A stretch of 64,000 nt of DNA, taken from contig JASAMV010008818.1 in assembly GCA_030248065.1 (NCBI GenBank), positions 62,001 through 126,000 of the forward strand. The letters are read 5' to 3'. Made by a program: the position numbers and the translations under genes. The DNA is from Rhynchonema sp. JSB1_4 (Eukaryota; Nematoda; Chromadorea; Monhysterida; Xyalidae). The notes under the pieces are model-generated. The model was given only the letters and a program-made list of their open reading frames with translations, was not told where the DNA came from and did no database searches. This document shows, piece by piece, positions 23,394 through 36,000 of the stretch; position 1 is the stretch's first letter; every line of letters begins with the position of its first letter.

Positions 23394-23758
23394 GTATAGT
23401 CCAGCCACGAACTCATGAGACGACTTATTTTGAAGTTGACTTGAACGGATCCAATAGTGTTTCGGTTCCACGTATTTCGGAAATGAAAGAAAGAGAAATG
23501 CATGTATTTTAAAAAAAAACACGCTCTCCACCTCGGTGCGTAAATCCCCTTTTGACTCCCAAAACATTTGTGCGTTGAACGATGTTGCTGTTCGCGTAAG
23601 CACGCAACAAATTGAGGTCAGCCAGCTGGAACTTGTCATCATGTCTCTCGGCCCAATCTCTTTCTTTTGTTTGCGAAAACCCGTGTAATCGGCGCATTTT
23701 TTAATGTGGCCAGCAAGCTTTAAAAACAGTCGTCTCATGAGCACGTGGCTGGACTATA
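23394..23758. mobile_element. MITE with about 45-bp terminal inverted repeats
   Basis: TATAGTCCAGCCACG...CTCATGAGACGAC at 23394 is mirrored at 23715-23758. Length 365 bp with no transposase. An internal minus-strand frame (23259-23744) has no domain and crosses the element border. Confidence 0.8.
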
Positions 23759-24029
23759 CATAGCATAGCCATACGGGCTCATCCACGCGACATCAGCGAC
23801 AAACGTCACCTACATTACAATCAGTCCCTTCAGTGTATGATCGCCCATGAATTCCACGATCTCCCTGATACCATCTCCTTGTATGCTTCATTCGAATGTT
23901 ATCCGTCTGTTGCACAGCCCACAGCCGCCTGGCAGATTCCCGTGCTCCACCGACTCGCATCTCGTGTCATCGCTCGCTCTCAACTGCTCGTTCCCTGGTG
24001 AACAGGTACAATATGTAAAAGGCAAACTA

Positions 24030-24200
24030 TACGCCAACACGAGCCCGATTTCGAAGGTGCGATGTGTTCAAAACGAAAAGAAAGAGAAAATCCTCGTGCG
24101 CCACGTGGTACTCCACAACGTGTAACGATTCCTAAATCAGCAACCATGTCTGCGTGTTTCACTCTTCTGCCACCTTCGAAATCGGGCTCATGTTGGCGTA
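24030..24200. mobile_element. 171-bp MITE, copy 1
   Basis: Ends TACGCCAACACGAGCCCGAT and its reverse complement with one or two mismatches, with longer similarity outwards (GTAAAAGGCAAACTA). A second copy of exactly the same length is at 29898-30068 in the opposite orientation. The body is about 75-80 percent alike. Confidence 0.85.
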
Positions 24201-24228
24201 GTGTTACTGTGTATCGCTACACGTACAG

Positions 24229-26614
24229 GGGGACCCAACAAAACCCATTCCGGACTCATCCTCAAGTCTCATACCGTGCCGTGTACATTTGCACGCTGGG
24301 CACTAACACCCGCGTGCTTCGTCGACCCGCCATTTCAGGCCGAGCAAATTGAACTGGTGATGGCAGCGGCGGGATTACGGTATGAATTGGTGGAAGTGAA
24401 CGACACGTTACGCAACGAGCTGGGCTTCATGCGCGCTGCATATCACATGATTGGTCCGTGTACCGCATAACTATTTGTGAAGTTGTAGGCCGGTTTGGTT
24501 TGTGTTCGGGTTTCAAGTCAGTTGTAAAAACGTATTCGCAATGCGTATGTATTGATCGTATTCCAATCGCACACACAGATTCGTGCATGACGCATTCAAC
24601 TGCAATGACATTCGCGATCAGCACTCAACGGACCAATGACTTTCAATTGTCCTACTTTCTGCCAATCAGCGCGCGTCTGGCCGCATTGACCGCACCGGTC
24701 AGCAACCAATCAGCGTGGTCCGGTCACTTGAGGGTGTTCGACATCGAAGCCTGGATCGGTCTGATTGCTATCGTGCTGGCTATTCGACTCATGCAACATT
24801 ACAGTAATCGCATTGATTTGAGCCTGATCAGGCAAGGCGATTACCGTCATCAAGTGCATCACGTCAAACAATGGCTCGACTTTGGCGTCGTTTGGACGAC
24901 GTTCTTCGTCTTTCTCTTCGGTTCGTTTGAAAAGGGCCAGGGAAAAAGCCCCGAAACCAAAACCCCCAAGAAACGAAAAAAACCCACCCAAAGGAAGAAG
25001 AGACCAAAGAAACACACCAACCAAAAAAACCACAAAAAAAAAACCAACCCCCAAACAAAAAAAAACCAACCCCAATAATCGGCGTACTGTAGTTTTGACT
25101 GACAGATTTGACCGACATCCCGGCAGAATGCTGACCCTTCTTGTCGCGGTGGCATTATCTGGAACCGGAAAGTGCCGTCATCGTCACTATGACGTGATGG
25201 ATATGAGGACCAGTCTGTCAGTCACTCAGATCACCATGTCACTGTGTTCTTTGACACACAGGTTCGTTGTTCGGCAACTCTGTCGTGTCGATGTTGGTGA
25301 TGCAACACGAGCGCGCACCGTTTTCGACGTTGACACAATTGACGCAACTGATCGAAATGAAGTCCATACAAGTGATCACCAACCGAGGCGCATCGTGGCT
25401 GGGTACGGTGCACCAGCTCGCAGACAGTAATCGGCTGTATGGCAGACTGAGTCGCGCGCTCAAACGCAATCCACCTATCGCCTATCGGGGACTCAGCCAT
25501 GCCTGTCCACTAGTTGCACGTCCAGGTATGCGCTTTTTACCTCTTAATGCGTTTTCGGGTTTTGTCAGCAATATTAAGAGATTAACTAAAGCCGCTAAAT
25601 TTCCACCCGCATGAAAGTTGCTTCTCACAGCAGTCCCCGGGAACAACTTTTACGCTGGTCGACTAATACAGTGACATTAAAGGGTGATTGACCAAGGCAA
25701 AGCTGGTCCGATCTCCGAGTTTGATATCGCTCAATGACGATACGATTTAGCCTTGTGGGCACGCATTGCGTTAGATCTGTGGATGCAGTTTCGGCCCATA
25801 ATGCCAGACTGCAATGGCGCCCTGGGCCTTGTCAATGACAATGTTTTGCTCAATGACACAGGTCACGTGTTAATCCAACCATACACGGCGGCGTTGTACG
25901 CACGTCAGCGATGTTGCAATGTTGTGGTGGTAGAGTTGGCCGAGTTTAGATATACGCCCGGCGGCGTAATTTTGTTCAGCAAAAACATCTCTCGCGCACT
26001 GGTGCAGCGGCTGGATCGGGCCGTGATCGAAACGCAACGTGGATTACTGGCCATCACTGACAGGTCTATACATAAAGTTGCTTTAGTGTACCCTTTTTGT
26101 ATTTCGTGACTGCCTCCAATGTAGATGTGAAGCATTTTTTGGCGACTAGTGACCAGCATACGAACGCCAAAGCCGAGGCATGAAACCAAAAAAAAATAAA
26201 GTGGTACAGAGTGATCCAACTTTCACACAAATACTATAGGGTATGTATCTACCTCGCATCGCAGTTCCATCAGTTATGACGCTCTTCTGTCTGCAGCTAC
26301 TCTGGAACCGGTATAGGTCTCGTCACTGTTATGTGGGGGAGCAATCTGTCCAATTGAGTGTGGATTAAACAAAAATGCATGACAAATCTGACATGACATT
26401 ACAACCCAGATATCGTACGTTCCTGCGTCGTCCATCAGCGCAACGTGTGTGCACCAGGAATCAGTCATCAACATCAATCAACCGCGATCGCATCACGATG
26501 ACGAATACGACTGGATTGTTGCTGTTGTGGCTGGCCGGCTGTCTGTGCGCACTGGTCATCTGCTGGTTTGAGGTCGTCTGGCAAGTCTACACTGGTCAAC
26601 GACGACTGACGTAG
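24229..26614 (+). CDS. Ionotropic-receptor-like (divergent iGluR) channel
   Basis: Exons about 24229-24453, 24579-24920, 25262-25525, 25751-26063, about 26296-26367 and about 26430-26614. The first reads as ligand-binding lobe S1 (AEQIELVMAAAGLRYELVEV, then a Gly-Phe). The second has FFLPIS-like residues, a Leu-Thr-Ala-Pro motif and helix M1 (WIGLIAIVLAIRLM). The M2-M3 region runs VVWTTFFVFLFGSLFGNSVV..L, followed by S2 (ALVQRLDRAVIETQRGLL) and helix M4 (LLLLWLAGCLCALVICWFEV). This order is diagnostic of ionotropic glutamate receptors and the chemosensory IR branch. It would be a plasma-membrane cation channel. The N-terminal start is not fixed: 23847-24004 may be an additional exon before the MITE. 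The M2-M3 intron contains an odd A/C-rich tract. Confidence 0.7.
24930..25085 (+). other. A/C-rich tract inside channel-gene intron
   Basis: Nearly G/T-free run of A, C and AAG/CCA strings directly after the donor at 24921. It resembles 15545-15870 in composition, not in sequence. It is either a real polypurine/C insertion or low-quality assembly. Confidence 0.5.
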
Positions 26615-27021
26615 TGTATGTACTCCCATTCAGCCATATCACGCAACTCACACATTTGAATTGTTAGGTATTTGTAATGTACACTGCAAGTTTCCTAGAG
26701 CCTGAGGCGTTCTCTCTTTGTCTGTCAACACAGAGAAACCAACTCGTGTGCCTTTATAAGGAAGCATTTTAAAGTCGCGTAACAGCGCGTTTGACAATCT
26801 TCCACCTTGTTGAGATTTCTGTTTTCTGAGTACCGTTTTCTTAGGTCACATTCCCCACATGAGTGAAACTTTTTCACACATTTTTGCACCAATTTTAGTC
26901 GAACTCGATAAAGCTGTCTTTTCGTTTATCCGATTCCATTTCATTGCGCAAACGAACAAACAATAAAAAATAAAAACACCAGAACAACAACAGCACATAA
27001 TCTGCGCACATTCATGGAGAA
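26615..27021. other. Intergenic between converging channel and GPAA1 genes
   Basis: The two genes converge here, so 3' UTRs are expected. No further gene is visible. Confidence 0.4.
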
Positions 27022-30000
27022 TCACATGTCGTATCTGAGATTGGTCAACATCCAGAACAGCGTCCATATGGGCAACAGACACAGCGTGTACACGCAATAC
27101 AAGTACGACTGATGCACGTAGCTGAGCGTAAGCACGCGCGTGTAGTAGTTGCGCACAGTGACCAACACTGACGATGCCAGGCGCACCACAACGGACGGGT
27201 CCGACTCGATTAGGTCGACGGACATGGTTGACACCAAGTGCGATAGGTTGTCGGGGTCTGCAAACGGAACGTGATGGTCAATTATGGCCGGTGGATTCAC
27301 TTTGCTCTGGCGGTGGTCAAAGTCGATGGTACGATTTTTTTCTGCTGTGAGAATAGTGATCTTTTGGACCAGTGTAAAGTTGTTCATTGGAAGCTGGGAA
27401 TAGCCATGTACGCTGGTGGAATTTATAACTGAGAAACATTTCGCATCAAAATTATTTGGTCAGGTGGATCTCGACTCTGATGCCAGTAAGATTGGCTGGG
27501 TTTCGGGAACTTCAGTTTATTTATCAGTTGATTAGTACCGCACGTAGCAGCACATCGTGCATAGATGCATTGCCCAAACGGCTTGATATTAATGCCGAAG
27601 CATAACGTGGCAGAGCAAGCACCTTGTGACTGCAGAGCTTAACATTTGCCATGCGCTGCGAGCATGCATGCCGAGCGCTCTGTACTTGCTAATACGCTCA
27701 GCACCAACATTCAACATTTCACACCCACCCACCTTGTTGTTCGACCTCAACATGATGCATCAGATGAGGTGCGTACAATTCGGATACAACGGCGACGAGC
27801 ATGATGATGAATAGGGGATTGACGCACGCCACACACACGCGTTGCGTCAAACGGCGTAGACTAAATAGGGACAAGTTAATGCATCACTTAGGAATAGAAT
27901 GCGCATACTATGCACAAAAGGGGATGGGGGCCAACTTGGTGATTGGAATAGATTTGGATTTCTCCTGGCTTTTTGTATTATTACACGATGCAACGTTGCA
28001 AGTGAATTAATCAACGCAAAACGTATTCTCATACACCATTTGCACAACATTTACGCCGGCCAAAATTAAAGGCACCAGCACCAGCTAATGTTCTGTTGTA
28101 GTGGTGTCGTTGGGCAATCAAAAAGTCAGGATACCAGGATACCCCTGACCGATACACGATACAGAATACCCGGCTAGGGGGGGTGGGTTGGCTCCAGAAA
28201 AGTAAGGATACCACTGTTCTGCTGTAACACTCAAAACAGAAGTCGACAAATCGGAATCATTCACAAAGGGGACTGGCCTAACAGGTGCAAATGCAAATGC
28301 AAACAGGCCTGTGGTTTTGTTATAACCAGTGTTGTAACTATTTTCATTTCCGTAATTGTCCCACCCGATCTTGTAACTGTGCTTCTATCAGGGTTGGGCA
28401 AAAAAAAATTTTTTTTTTTAAAAATTTTTTTTTTTAAAAAAAGGTTTTTGAAAAAATTTAAAAAAAAAAATTTTTTTTTAAAAATTTTCGGGGGAACAAA
28501 ATGTTCTAAAACGTCCAAAAATGGCCTTTTTGGGGGTTATTTTTTGTCATTTTTTCTCAAGGGTCGAAAAATTTTCTTCACAAAATCACCTTTGGGGCAT
28601 GTATTTGGTACCTAAGATACCCCAAATGATGTTATTATACCTTCCCGTGATACATGAGACACAGTATGCATGTGCCTACATGGTACTTCGATGTCATACC
28701 CCATCAGGTCGGTCATATACGACTGATTCAGCGACCCGACAAGTATTTCTGCAGCTTATATTCTCAATTCTGTGTGGTTTATGAGTGAATCTTGCTTATT
28801 CGACCACAAACTGTTGTGTCTGATACCACAGAGCAGCAATCATAGGTCCATAACAAGCACAGACTGTTGGATCGCATCGAAATGGCGTAAACACCTTTCA
28901 TAAGTGATGCAAACCAAGTCACAAGTCAATTAAAGTTCCATTTTTTCGCGATTTTGCGCGTTTTTAGGCAAATTTGGTAAAATTTCCCCGAATCTCAGAC
29001 TTTTTAAAAAAAAAATTTTTTTTTTAATAAATTAAATTTTTTTTTTAAAAAATCTTGTTTAAAAAAAATTTTTTTTTCCAACCCTGGCTTCTATCACTAA
29101 TTTACGTGCATGGTTTTATGCGTCACTGAGAGCAATAAACCAAACCAACCAACAGGTGCAAATTGCGCCCGAAAATTTTCGAAAAGACTAACGTATTGTT
29201 GGTGCCCTTGGTCAACGCATAGATGGGCACCAACAGCATGGCCAGATAGAAAGCCTGGCCGAAATTGCAGACGGACAGAATGCCGAGGAAAGCGGTCAGT
29301 TCGATCAGACACAACACGCGAAACATCAGCGCGCTCGGCGGACGTTGCGCTCGGTCGATGGTGGCGAACAGGAAATGCCGATGCAGCTGGCTGAAGGGAT
29401 TAGGTGAGGTTATATAGTAGGCTTGACACATCAGACAAACACGGTGAGCGAAAACAACCCCCAACAATAATGATGATGTTTCGGAAGATCTGGGTCACAA
29501 AAGAAAAACAGAACCAGTTTGATACAGTCAAATTTTTACCCACTTTGTTGGGAATGAAGAACTGAGAATTTTGCTTGCGTCACTGTTCAAGATCAAGGCA
29601 GACAAGAGAAATTCGCGTTTTAGACCGAGATCCGGCTGTGGCCAAAAGCCGAACTTTCTCGTCTACCCTGACTTTGCAGGGCAACAGAAAAATCGCAGAT
29701 TATATGGATCACACGTTGAGAAATCGAGATCGCAAAGAGCGTAAGATCAGGTTGGCAACAAACCATGTCGGTCTCGAAATAAGAAAAGCGCTAGGCCCAC
29801 AACTGATAAACGATGGTCGTGCCGGAAAACTAAACACGAAGGTACATACCTTGTTTCGAGATTCACGTGACCGAAAATTTGACAAATAAAGCCAAACTAC
29901 GCCAACACGAGCCCGATTTCGCAGCTGGCAGAATAGTGAAACATCCTGACGTGGCTGCTGATTTGGGAAATGTTACGCGTTGAAGAATAGAAAGTGGAGC

Positions 30001-33000
30001 ATGATGATTTTCTCTTTCTATTCGTTTTGAATACACACCACCTTCGAAATCGGGCTCGTGTTGGTGTAGTTTGCCTTTACACAGCAAACCCCCATCCACT
30101 CACCGCTGAGCCATAACGGGCAGGACAACATACAGCAGCAATGGTATGGATACAGTAACCTCGAGGGGCAGTCGATAGATTGTGGACACGCGTTTGAGCA
30201 GGAACGGACTGGCATAGACCAGCAGGCCGATTGTGTGCGCCAACGCGAATGGCCCACTGATTGACCACAGCGAATACGACACCTGTGTGAATGCGTGCGT
30301 AGATCACGAATGGTTGTCGAACTTGGTAAATCTGCTTGTTTCGTTCGAGGATAGTTTGAAATTCACTGATGTGATGTGCTGCTGATTTCGATTAACCAAA
30401 ATCCAAAGCCAGTGGCATCGTGAAATTTCCTTTAAAGCTGCTGATCACGTGGAACTCACGACAGATCCTATCACCAAGTATGAATGTATATGGCGATGTC
30501 TCGTTCGATACGCATTCACGTCAGCCTGGGGACGCCAGCCACATCGCTAAATGGTGGTACACGGAAGTGACGGACAATGCTGTGGTTTTGTTATAACCAG
30601 TGTTGTAACTATTTTCATTTCCGTAATTGTCCCACCCGGTCTTGTAACTGTGCTTCTATCACTAATTTACGTGCATGGTTTTATGCGTCACTGAGAGCAA
30701 TAAACCAACCAACCAAGTATGAATGATGCCGGACATCAAACTGAGAATCGAACAACCCAACCATGTTACATACCCAATTATATCATGTTATCATACGATT
30801 GCCAAATAACATCCAACCTTTTCGTGGTCACCAGCTGCGTTCGGTTGATACAGCACCAAACACAACTCACGCCACAACGACAATACCTGAAATTGGTCAG
30901 TTGAAGTGTATGATGTGAATTTTGAAATATTAGTACCGTGCACACAACCAACCAGTGTGAGCAGGGCAGCGAGCGCAGCGCCAGCTAGCGGCATGTAGAC
31001 GCCAATCGACACGTACATGTTGATATGGGGCAGGAAGTAGAAGAAGAAGGACTGATGGAATCGTTCCAGCAGGTTGTTGCACGAACGGATCAGCTCCTCG
31101 ATCACGCTGAAACATTAGCAAGGGTAGGGGGGTTGTGTTGGACTGTTGTCGGACTTCTACTATCGGGACAACAATAGTGGGCCTGGGCCATATCAAGCTG
31201 GGAGCCATTGACTACAACGAACGATGGTTCGACAACGGCAACATTTGTCATTTAGCGACAGAGCTAGATTTAGTTCATTCCGACCGGCGTGACGGTTGGT
31301 TATCAGGCGCAGGGGAGCGCCTACAGTATTACGCTGGTTGAGTGCTGCTCATCAAAGATGATGCGGCAATAGCAAATTTCGAAATTCGCTGCCGCACAAT
31401 AAAACACGCCATGTGGTTGATGTCAATTTCTAAACACGAAAATCAACTTTTGAATTATTCTGGCAATATTGACACACGTACATCTCGCCAGCCAGCCAGG
31501 CAGCTGTGCGCAATGTTTCAGAATTGCGCGTGGTTAGCGTTCGGGTTTAGAACTCGACATTAACTGGGGCTTTGTTGTAGCGCAGCGAATTTAGAAACTC
31601 ACTATACAAAACACATCGAAGCAAAAAAAACGATAAAGTGCACCAGCAATTTGCACCGATCAGCAGTACCTGTTCAAATGTACCGTCGAGCGTCTCTCGC
31701 CGGGCACCGTCTGTGACGTGGCCAACGTCACCGCCTCGATGCCGTACTGACCGAACGCGCCGTGGATGCCGTTCGGCTCGCTTGTTGCCTGATTATCAAG
31801 GAGATAGCTGCCTGATTATCAAGGCAAGACGCATCATATTGAAAAGTAACGTAATGAGACACGCCTGTTGCCACAAACTGGCCAGCGAATTCTTGATGTT
31901 GTGTTTGACCGGTGGATGGAAATAGTAATCGCGACTGAGACGTGTTTGCGGCTGCAATGGACAAAGATATGGGTTAACTATAGTTCAATGCATATTTGTG
32001 ATGCACATGTAATGCACCTCAGATGCCACAGGCACCTAAACCTTTAATTCTTAGATGCCTCTGAGACGTTCTTGCACCAAAATCAGGACACGAAACCACT
32101 AAAACGCCTAAATTCAAAAAATTTGGGTGACAGACTTAAATTTTAAGGTGCCATGACACGCCAAAACACTGGATCATTAAAACATTCGGCCATGTTCTCC
32201 CGCCGCCCAACACTAACGATTCCGTACTGCGAGACGACGTGCCCGTTTTCCTGCAGACATTTGACGATCAGATTCACCAGATCCAGATTGGGCAGTTTGC
32301 CATTGATCATGTTGTATCTGAAATCGGTCAACATTGTAGTTCGAGATTGACGATCAAATGGAAATAAAACACCAAATGAGTCACTGAAGATTCTGCCTGA
32401 TCATCTCAGTAGAACGAGAACAGAGACAGGATAGCAATCAGGTCAGATCAAAGGACAAAAAAGAAAAATAGACCAAGAAACAGTGATCGCACCTAACATC
32501 GACAGACGTAAACCATCCACTTTCAGCATCACTCTCCGCCGGTGTTTGTGTATCCAGATAATCCACGCACAACGCTGCTTGTATTGAACCGCTGTGTGTG
32601 TGGAGACCAGAACCCGACGTTTGGATACCTGAAAGACACAGCTTGCGGCTTACAGTAATGTCGTCAAATCACCGCGTCAAATCTTTTCATCAAATCACAC
32701 GTATTATTTCTCGCGCTCATTTGGGGTTCATGTATTATTGATTGATTTGACGAAAAGAGTTGACGACAAAACTATCAGCCCAGCTTGCCCGGATCTGTTG
32801 CTGTACGTCTCTTGCAAATGTGGTCCCTCCTCCCAGCTCCAACACTAAGTAACCGACCTGGCACATTCACATCATGATACGCAGCCAGCCAGGCCTGCAC
32901 GCCGATTAGGTCGTTGTCGGAGATGACCAGGTAGATGTCCTTTGCCCAGTAGTTGCGCGCTGCACAATGAAATTGAGAATTTGCAGAACGTGAAGGCGTG

Positions 33001-36000
33001 TACGTAACGATTCAGGCAAACATAAAGTTGCCCATCAACGGCAGTTCTACCAATTCAATCAAGACAGCCGAACGGTAGCAATTCAACTTAAAAACCAACT
33101 TCAAACATCGACACAATTCACAAACCAAAAACCCACATCGAAAACTGCGCATCAGATCCAACAGATACACAATCTGATGTCGGGTGTGCCAGTTCAACGC
33201 CACGCACAACACCAGTGCTTCGGTCGGGGCTGCACGAGGCGCACGCAGCACAGCGTACAACGTGTGATGTGGCTGTTGCGCCTGGGGCTGTGTCAGTTGG
33301 CAATCTTTAGGTTCAACTGTCAAAAATCGCCAATGATATCCTTTACATTGTGAAATTTTTTACCCTCCAAAAATGACTTTTTCCTGAAATTGAGTCTTCC
33401 CCTTCACCTCTGGGGGTACAAAATTCCCCTCCAAGATCCCGATGGTACACTTAATTGCCCGCCGGACCAGGAATTAGACTGGGCTGCGCAGAGCAGAGGG
33501 ACAATTTGGGGTTTTGTGGGAAATTTTTTGCTCATAATTAGCCAAACCATGTAACCTTGTTCATAGTGATCTGCTGTGATTGCAGAATCTAGGTTCACAT
33601 GAGCACACCCCATGACAAGTTTGAGGTCCCCAAGCTTATCCGTGGGTCCATTTATAACCAGGTCTTTATTGCAGGCGCTTGCGACTGGGTGGCCAGCAAG
33701 CAATGTCAAAAGTCGAAAAGGTTATGTGAATTTTTGGTGAGGTAAAAAAACCCATCGGTGTTTAATTGCGTTCTGACGTGCCAGAAAAGAAGGGCAATTT
33801 TAAAGCGTCGCTGAATTGCAGAAACGCGAAAACTGTTTAGTATCTGTGTTCATTACCGAATTTTATCTGGTTTTGGTTGGTTGTGATTTTGATAAGTACA
33901 AGCGTACAATTGAATTGGTATGTCAACTCCTTGGCCTGCATTTATAGTAGTGTTGAAACATTTGTGAGTGCCTGGAAAATACACGTAGAAAAAGCCACCA
34001 TAACGCCGTTGACTGCTTGATGATGATGGCAGACTGCACCCAGGTTTGCCCTTTTTCGTTAAAATTGCACCTAAAATGTTTCAATTGCACCTAAAATGCG
34101 GAGATCTAGGTGCAAATTGCAATAAGTCTGTCTTCGGGTGATATTTTCGAAACGGTGTAAAGGTCAGTTGGGTGTAAAGGTCGGTGGAAAGCTCGGTCGA
34201 CAGCTCAGTGTGATAGACCTCGGTGTAAACTTGAAACATTCCACGTTAATAACAGGCAGTGTTTCACGTTTACACCGAGCTACGCCGACCGAGCTTTCGA
34301 CCGAACTTTACGCCCAACTGACCTTTACACCGTTTTGAAAATTTCACCCTTCAGCTGTAAACCTGTCCATTTGCACCAAAAAGATTGTCGATTTGCACCT
34401 GTAAATTCGGCCACCTGAATGCAAATTGCATGCAGCAAATTTTATAAAAAAAACCCTGCCCGGACGCCAACCTGTGAACGAACAAACGGCACACTGATGT
34501 TGTAATCGAGAACGTAAGATTCTATGCCGACTTGGAGCAATTGATCGTGCACAAAATCAAACGTCGCTGACGTGTCGCACGCGCTGCAAAAATATAGGCG
34601 ATGTGCTTGTGTGAATGTGAAACATCACCTGGCACGCTGGGCAGTGGTTGATATGCTTCAACCAAATGACAACGGACCAGCTTCTGAGGCAATCGTAAGC
34701 TCATCAGAACTCAGCGGTCCAAAACGAAGCACAGAGCCATCACAGCCGAGTGTATCAAGCAATTTTCAACAAGCCCATCGTGGTATTATGATCCAAGTCC
34801 TTCACCGTTCGTTTGCGTAGCGGTTCGCAATAAGTGCCCAGTAATCAAAACAGGCATATGTAGCCATGTTTTTCGTGGGATCTCCTTGTGAATGCACGAA
34901 AACACGACTTGCGTCAACCACTACTTTTTAATTCGAATCCCCCCACCTACCCGTGCGGTCGTTTGCATAATTGCAGCATGCGATCGGTGGCCGATCGAAG
35001 AAAGCTCGAATCGGCCTTGTACTCCATCGGGGCCAGACGCGGCAACAGCGCGTTCTCGGAGAAATACGTCGGCTCCGGGTACTTGAGAATGACCACGAAG
35101 AATCCGATCACCGCTGCAAAGTACATCTAAAAAAAAGGAAGAGAGAGGGGGCGGAAGGGGGACGGGACGGGAGGGGACGGGGGGGGGGGGGGGGGGGGGG
35201 AATAAATGATGATGAAACTTATGCCGCCCAAAAAGGTTTGGGCTTATCAAAAAGCAAGGATTACAACCAGGTATTGATAGTAGCTTGGTCTGAATTTAAG
35301 GGGTACCTGGACGAAAAAGTCATTTTTTTATCCAAGTGGTTGTCAACTTGACGCGCAACACGCGCGATTTTTTTGACATTTGGAAAGATTTGGAAATAGA
35401 AAATTTTGGGTATTTGGTGGTTCTTTTTCTTTCTTGAGACTTCTCGGACAGAGTGCGGTACCCCTAAACGATTGATGGGTACCTGTACCTCTCTCGTAAA
35501 GCCACGTCACTGATTACGCCTGTGGCAAAGCAAGTATTGTTCACATCGTACTTTGTGATTGCGTCAGGACCAGGGGTACTTTCTTACATTTCGACTAGGT
35601 TTCCTGCTCCTCATGAACAGCTGTGACACTGGTCAAAATTCTATCAGAAAATACTCTCCAAACAGACTGCCGTGCTGGCTTTGCCTTCAAGGTTCACATA
35701 TGCGGTCTTGTATCAACGGCAGGGTATTTTCATAAAGGGCCAGTCGCCCATTGAAGGCTCATTTGCCAAAATCTTGTCGCCTCATGGTGGAAAATCTATT
35801 TCAACATTTTTAGTGGCTCAATGAGCCACAGTGGCGTGGTTGGGGGGGAGGGGTTACCCAGAGGTGTCCGGTATCCTGACTTTTTGTCCAGGGGCATCCT
35901 ACCCGAAAATTTTTCCGAAAACCGTCAATGTAGCCAATTTTTTCCTGCAAAATGCTCAAAATCGCTTCCCAACGACCATCAGTGGCAAAAAGACCCCGGT

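Noticed and set aside
34584..34950. A coding exon ending in KLVRCHLVEAYQPLPSVPG with a donor at the motif GTGATGTTTCA (34618-34627)
   Set aside because: GPAA1 exons 34951-35113 and 34472-34583 join in phase without it, and the family has no counterpart, so the motif here is simply intronic.
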